A DNA stretch of 64,000 bases from Gossypium raimondii (taxonomy: Eukaryota; Streptophyta; Magnoliopsida; Malvales; Malvaceae): the NCBI RefSeq assembly GCF_025698545.1, contig NC_068567.1, forward strand, positions 60,834,705 through 60,898,704, read 5' to 3'. Positions 60,550 to 64,000 of the stretch are shown piece after piece. The position numbers and the translations under genes are program-made. Under the pieces are notes generated by a model, which was not told where the DNA came from, made no database searches, and saw only the letters and a program-made list of their open reading frames with translations. Within the stretch, counting starts at the first letter, position 1. Each line of letters opens with the position of its first letter.

Positions 60550-61646
60550 TTATAGAGCATCCTGAGCAGCAATGCGACATGTTATGGCATCTGCAATAGT
60601 GGACATTCCTAGCTCGGGGCCGAATATTTTGTAGTGCTGTAAGAGAAACACCACAAAATTGATAAATCAATTGATGAACAAGCTAGAAGAATATGATAAA
60701 GGCGATGGAAAATGAAACTGGGAGATCAAAAGGGTTCTCAAACCTTTAGTATCTAAGCTTGGTCTGCTCTTCCTTCCAACTCTTCTAAACCAATCTCTTT
60801 TCCATCGATAAGTTTCTTCACAGCTTTCATTTATTGGAAACTCTTAATGTAACATTAACGTCGAATATGCGGGATATAGTCGAAGATAGAAATAGTGAAT
60901 AGCCACAAGCAAAACATGTATATATATGATACAGTACCACCTCATCACGAGAAGCATTAAATCATAACTCGAATCATCAGAGACACCACCTCTTTTCAAG
61001 GACTCTGTAATCTGGAAACAATTGTTAGTAACAGGAAAATGAGTAAAGTACTATAGTCATAAGCGAAGAACATTACATGCTTAGATACCAAGTAACTGTA
61101 AACAAACTCAGAATGCACTGGACTAAGCGCCTTACACGCTGCAACTAGAACAGGGAAAACATCTGGAATCTGTCGAAAGATCATCAAAACATGAGATACT
61201 AGAGAAAACCATACGAATCGATTCAAGATCAAAATTAAAGTCGGCTAGAAACATAAAATAGAAAACTCAGGAATTCATACAAGTGATGCATTAAGATATG
61301 AAGCTTCAGGGTCCAGTTTCCCAGCTTGCATAGATTCTTTAAGTTCCCTACAAGGTAACAAAGCAAATTTTGGGCCAAATTACCCAATGTTAGCATTTTC
61401 AAAGGAATCCCATTATAAATAGCATCAATGGGGTTTGAAAATTCTCGATAAGCATAATCAAGGTGATGGGATTAAAACCCAATGGCTCATATTGATTGGA
61501 ACTGACTTAAGAATTCATAATTGCATAAACTATCAACAAAAGAATAAGAACAATTAGAAACGACAGCGTAGAGATTACTTAGAGTTGGTGACGTCAATGA
61601 AGAGGGTAAGCGAGAGAGTGTTGCCATTGATTTCAAAAACCTTCAT
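60550..61646 (-). pseudogene. Cgi121/TPRKB-like EKC/KEOPS subunit gene, broken
   Basis: Minus-strand exons: 61646-61579 (MKVFEINGNTLSLTLFIDVT), 61347-61281 (ELKESMQAGKLDPEASYLNA), 61169-61077 (IPDVFPVLVAACKALSPVHS), 61011-60941 (ITESLKRGGVSDDSSY), 60830-60744 (MKAVKKLIDGKEIGLEELEG), 60636-60550 (IFGPELGMSTIADAITCRIA, ending QDAL then TAA). The family is the Cgi121/TPRKB subunit of KEOPS, which makes the t6A tRNA modification. Three lesions are visible: exon 4 has lost about 13 bases after SSY, so FNASRDE falls out of frame; exon 5 lacks an AG acceptor (CCAATAAATG); and exon 5 has TAG inside RADQA*ILK. The first three exons still splice cleanly. Confidence 0.8.
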
Positions 61647-62706
61647 CTCTGCTTTCACCTTGCTTTTCTCCCCAAAAATCAATAATCAGAAACCCTGGAA
61701 ATGGAGATTAGGGGTTTTTGGTTTGAGGTTCAGTCTCTTTTGTCAGCCTATAAACGTAATACGGCTGCGTTTAATTGAAAAAAAAAGCTAATATTTCTTT
61801 TATCAAAAAGGTAAATCTATTAATTTTAGAATCATACAAAAAAAAAAAAGAAGCAAATACTCAGTTATAAATCGTGGATGACAAGCTTTATTAACACAAC
61901 AAAAATTTTAACATCAGCATCAATAAAACATTATGACACATTGATAATTGGCTTTGTCCAAACTCAAGCACAACATATCTATAATAATTGCAAGCACTTA
62001 ATACTTTAAAAAAATTAGCCTGGATGGTCTAAAGCAGCGACCAAAAATCGACAAAAGAATCGAGCATTCACCAAACTAGGGAGGGCGACAACAAAATCAT
62101 CCCTAAAAAGCCTTGTAAAATTAAGATTATATGCATAAACAAAACAAAAAAAACGTGCTACAAGAGTATACAAAAACTTCTAAAATTGAAAACTAATTAA
62201 GTAATAAAAAAACGAATAAAAAACATATAAAGCTTAAACAACACGAGTCTAAATCGACACGTGAATTTTTTTTATCATTAAGGAAATCACTTAATTGTGA
62301 TTTGTGATCTTAATTTATATAATGGATAATGCAATATATAATGTCTAAATTTATCAAAATAGTTAACCCCAATACCATAATAAAAACACATTTGACTAAT
62401 ATTTTTAAAGTAGAAACACCATATTAAATATTTTATTAAAGTATATGTACCAAATGTGAAATTACCCCAATATAAATCATACTACCTAGGACTCATTGGT
62501 AAACATATTTAAAGGTAAGCAGTGAGTAGTAGACCAGGTCAAGCAAGTTCTCATGGATTCTGCAAATTGGATTTCTATAATCATGCATAGCCATTAGTCC
62601 TTCATTTCTCATCCTCTTCTTCCTTAAATTTCATTTCAAAATTTACCCAAAATTTCCCTTCCTCTCTCCCCCCATCCCCAGCAAAATAATCCAAATTATC
62701 GGCAAT
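61647..62706. other. Intergenic DNA before the malectin gene
   Basis: Leader of the broken KEOPS gene, then AT-rich DNA without ORFs. A CT-rich leader (about 62630-62690) precedes the next gene. Confidence 0.4.
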
Positions 62707-62856
62707 ATGTATGTCTCTATCTTCCTCCCATGGCTGCTTACCATTCCTTTCTTGGTCCATTCATCCCCTGATCAGCAACCTAAAGGTATATTACATATGT
62801 ATAACCCCATTTCACTAATACCCCATCGCATGTTTCTCTGCAAAGTTACATGATTT

Positions 62857-62893
<37 letters not shown>

Positions 62894-63442
62894 TGCAGGT
62901 TTGTTGATAAATTGTGGCTCCGACGTTAAACAAACGGTAAAGGAAACCGGCCTGACGTATATTCCCGACGACGGTTTTACATTTTCCGGCAACAAAACAT
63001 CTCTTGACGCCAAAAATTTGCTTCCCATATTAAGCACGCTCCGATACTTTCCCGACAAGGTAGCAAGGAAATACTGCTACACGTTCCAAGCCATTAAAGG
63101 GTCGAAATATCTAGTGAGAACCATCTACTATTACGGTGGTTTTGATGGTGGGAAAGAGCCGCCGGTGTTTGATCAGATCGTCGGAGGGACGAAATGGAGT
63201 GTCGTTAATACGACGGAGGATTACGCTAATGGACTTTCTTCGTATTATGAGATCATCCTTGTTGCTCACATTAAGACCCTTAGCGTTTGCATCGCGAGAA
63301 ATAACCAAACAGTTTCTAGCCCTTTTATATCCGCCATTGAAGTGATTTCTCTCGATGATTCGATGTATAATTCCACCGATTTAGGTGCTTATGCGCTTGT
63401 TACGGTGGCGAGAAGTAGCTTTGGGAATGAAGATACCATCAG
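62707..63442 (+). CDS. Malectin-like domain receptor-like protein, 5' part
   Basis: Exon 1 is 62707-62785 (MYVSIFLPWLLTIPFLVHSS, a signal peptide) and exon 2 is 62899-63442, joined as K-GLLINCGSD. Exon 2 holds the malectin-like fold: INCGSD, YIPDDGFTFSG, LRYFPDKVARKYCYTF, KYLVRTIYYYGGFDG, PPVFDQIVGGTKW, FISAIEVISL. The downstream donor CAG|GTAAGG shows that more exons follow, outside the window. In plants this domain heads LRR receptor-like proteins and kinases at the cell surface, often with a carbohydrate-related role. Whether a kinase follows cannot be seen. The start chosen gives the signal peptide in frame; an ATG four bases later is in another frame. Confidence 0.85.
62856..62892. repeat. 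(TA)n(TG)n microsatellite in intron 1 of the malectin gene
   Basis: About 12 TA and 9 TG units end six bases before the splice acceptor TTGCAG. Length variation here could affect splicing. Confidence 0.8.
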
Positions 63443-63485
63443 GTAAGGGAAAACTACATAACGCCATTAATGGATTATATAAAGT

Positions 63486-63826
63486 TGGTTAAAATATGCA
63501 ATTAGTCCTTGTACTCTTTGTTAATTTAAAATTTAGTCCCTATAATTTTTAGATTTCAAAAGTCAAGTCCAACTGTTAACACTATTAAAATTATTTTGTT
63601 AAATTCAGGTTCATTACAACGTCATTTTTTTAGTTACATTGCTATCAAGTGAGTATTTTTTTTATTTCAAAATGTCACACCAACAAATTTAATTTCAGTG
63701 TTAATAATTGGACCTGAAGTTTGAAATATGAAAAATGAAAGAGCTAAATTCTTAAAAATAAAAGTATAATGCCTAAGTTTCAAAATTGTGAAGAGTACAA
63801 AGACCTACTGCATATTTTAACCTATT
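63486..63826. repeat. Foldback MITE in the intron of the malectin gene
   Basis: Left GGTTAAAATATGCAATTAGT..CTTGTACTCTT and right AAGAGTACAAAGACCTACTG..CATATTTTAACC are inverted copies; CAACTGTTAACACT / AGTGTTAATAATTGG pair inside. Confidence 0.75.
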
Positions 63827-64000
63827 AAGCTTGAAAAAGGGAAATTGTTGTTTATGGTAAATGTGCAATCTTTGGTCTGATTTGGAATTTCATCTCACGA
63901 CTTTATAAAAATTGATAAGTTAGTCCCTCTATTTTAGTTCATTTTGGAATATTTCTCATACTTTATCAGAACTGAGAAGTTAGTCAATTAGGCAGAGAAG
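63827..64000. other. Intron sequence at the window end
   Basis: MITE-like phrases (AAGTTAGTCCCTCTATTTTA) suggest another insertion, cut by the window end. Confidence 0.3.

Noticed and set aside
62850..62898. ORF start inside the TA/TG microsatellite of the malectin gene
   Set aside because: It translates the repeat and ignores the splice acceptor TTGCAG; the signal peptide lies in exon 1 at 62707.

Overview
This is plant nuclear DNA from a eudicot. Genes have GT-AG introns, the intergenic DNA is AT-rich, and transposon relics fill most of the window. The gene set (CYP707A, an ERF109-type AP2/ERF, CYPRO4/DEM, COR27-like, KEOPS Cgi121-like, DUF1685, a malectin-type receptor-like gene) and the style of the repeats (a long-LTR chromovirus, many foldback MITEs, tRNA-derived SINE-like copies) suggest a Malvaceae genome such as cotton. 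That assignment is an inference; no species marker was tested.

Layout. 0.3-0.9 kb: a two-exon DUF1685 gene. 1.8-2.2 kb: an RNase H relic of a non-LTR retroelement. 4.4-7.9 kb: a COR27/COR28-like cold/clock gene with a good promoter but a broken reading frame. 8-14 kb: decayed repeats. 14.0-15.1 kb: a tandem array of about 300 bp units, each with a tRNA-like A/B box pair. 15.2-22.1 kb: a 5'-truncated, frameshifted Ty3/gypsy chromovirus with PBS, gag, protease, RT, RNase H, integrase, chromodomain, polypurine tract and a 2.15 kb 3' LTR. 22-30 kb: AT-rich intergenic DNA with MITEs, an odd 303 bp foldback element and a bZIP-site cluster with no gene. 31-34.6 kb: two minus-strand LTR relics. 34.6-35.5 kb: a minus-strand LINE relic. 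35.7-36.1 kb: a copia solo LTR with an exact 5 bp target duplication. 37.3-41.0 kb: a nine-exon CYP707A (ABA 8'-hydroxylase) gene with MITE-loaded introns. 41.5-55 kb: more repeats, including a long foldback element, a Pack-MULE-like element carrying a pyruvate kinase fragment, a possible small membrane/secreted peptide gene at 49.4 kb, and a LINE relic. 55.4-56.3 kb: ERF109-like transcription factor. 57.9-59.9 kb (minus): CYPRO4. 60.5-61.6 kb (minus): a broken Cgi121/TPRKB KEOPS-subunit gene. 62.7 kb to the end: the 5' part of a malectin-like receptor-like gene.

The genes do not form a pathway. Several (CYP707A, COR27-like, ERF109-like) belong to families that act in ABA, cold/clock and stress responses, but nothing in the sequence links them. 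The most distinctive features are three kinds of tRNA-promoter-bearing repeat: a six-copy dispersed SINE-like family with A-B spacing of 43-44 bp, a tandem array of a second type, and a foldback element with tRNA-like boxes inside. The gene-capture element and two gene relics whose exon structure is still readable are also notable.
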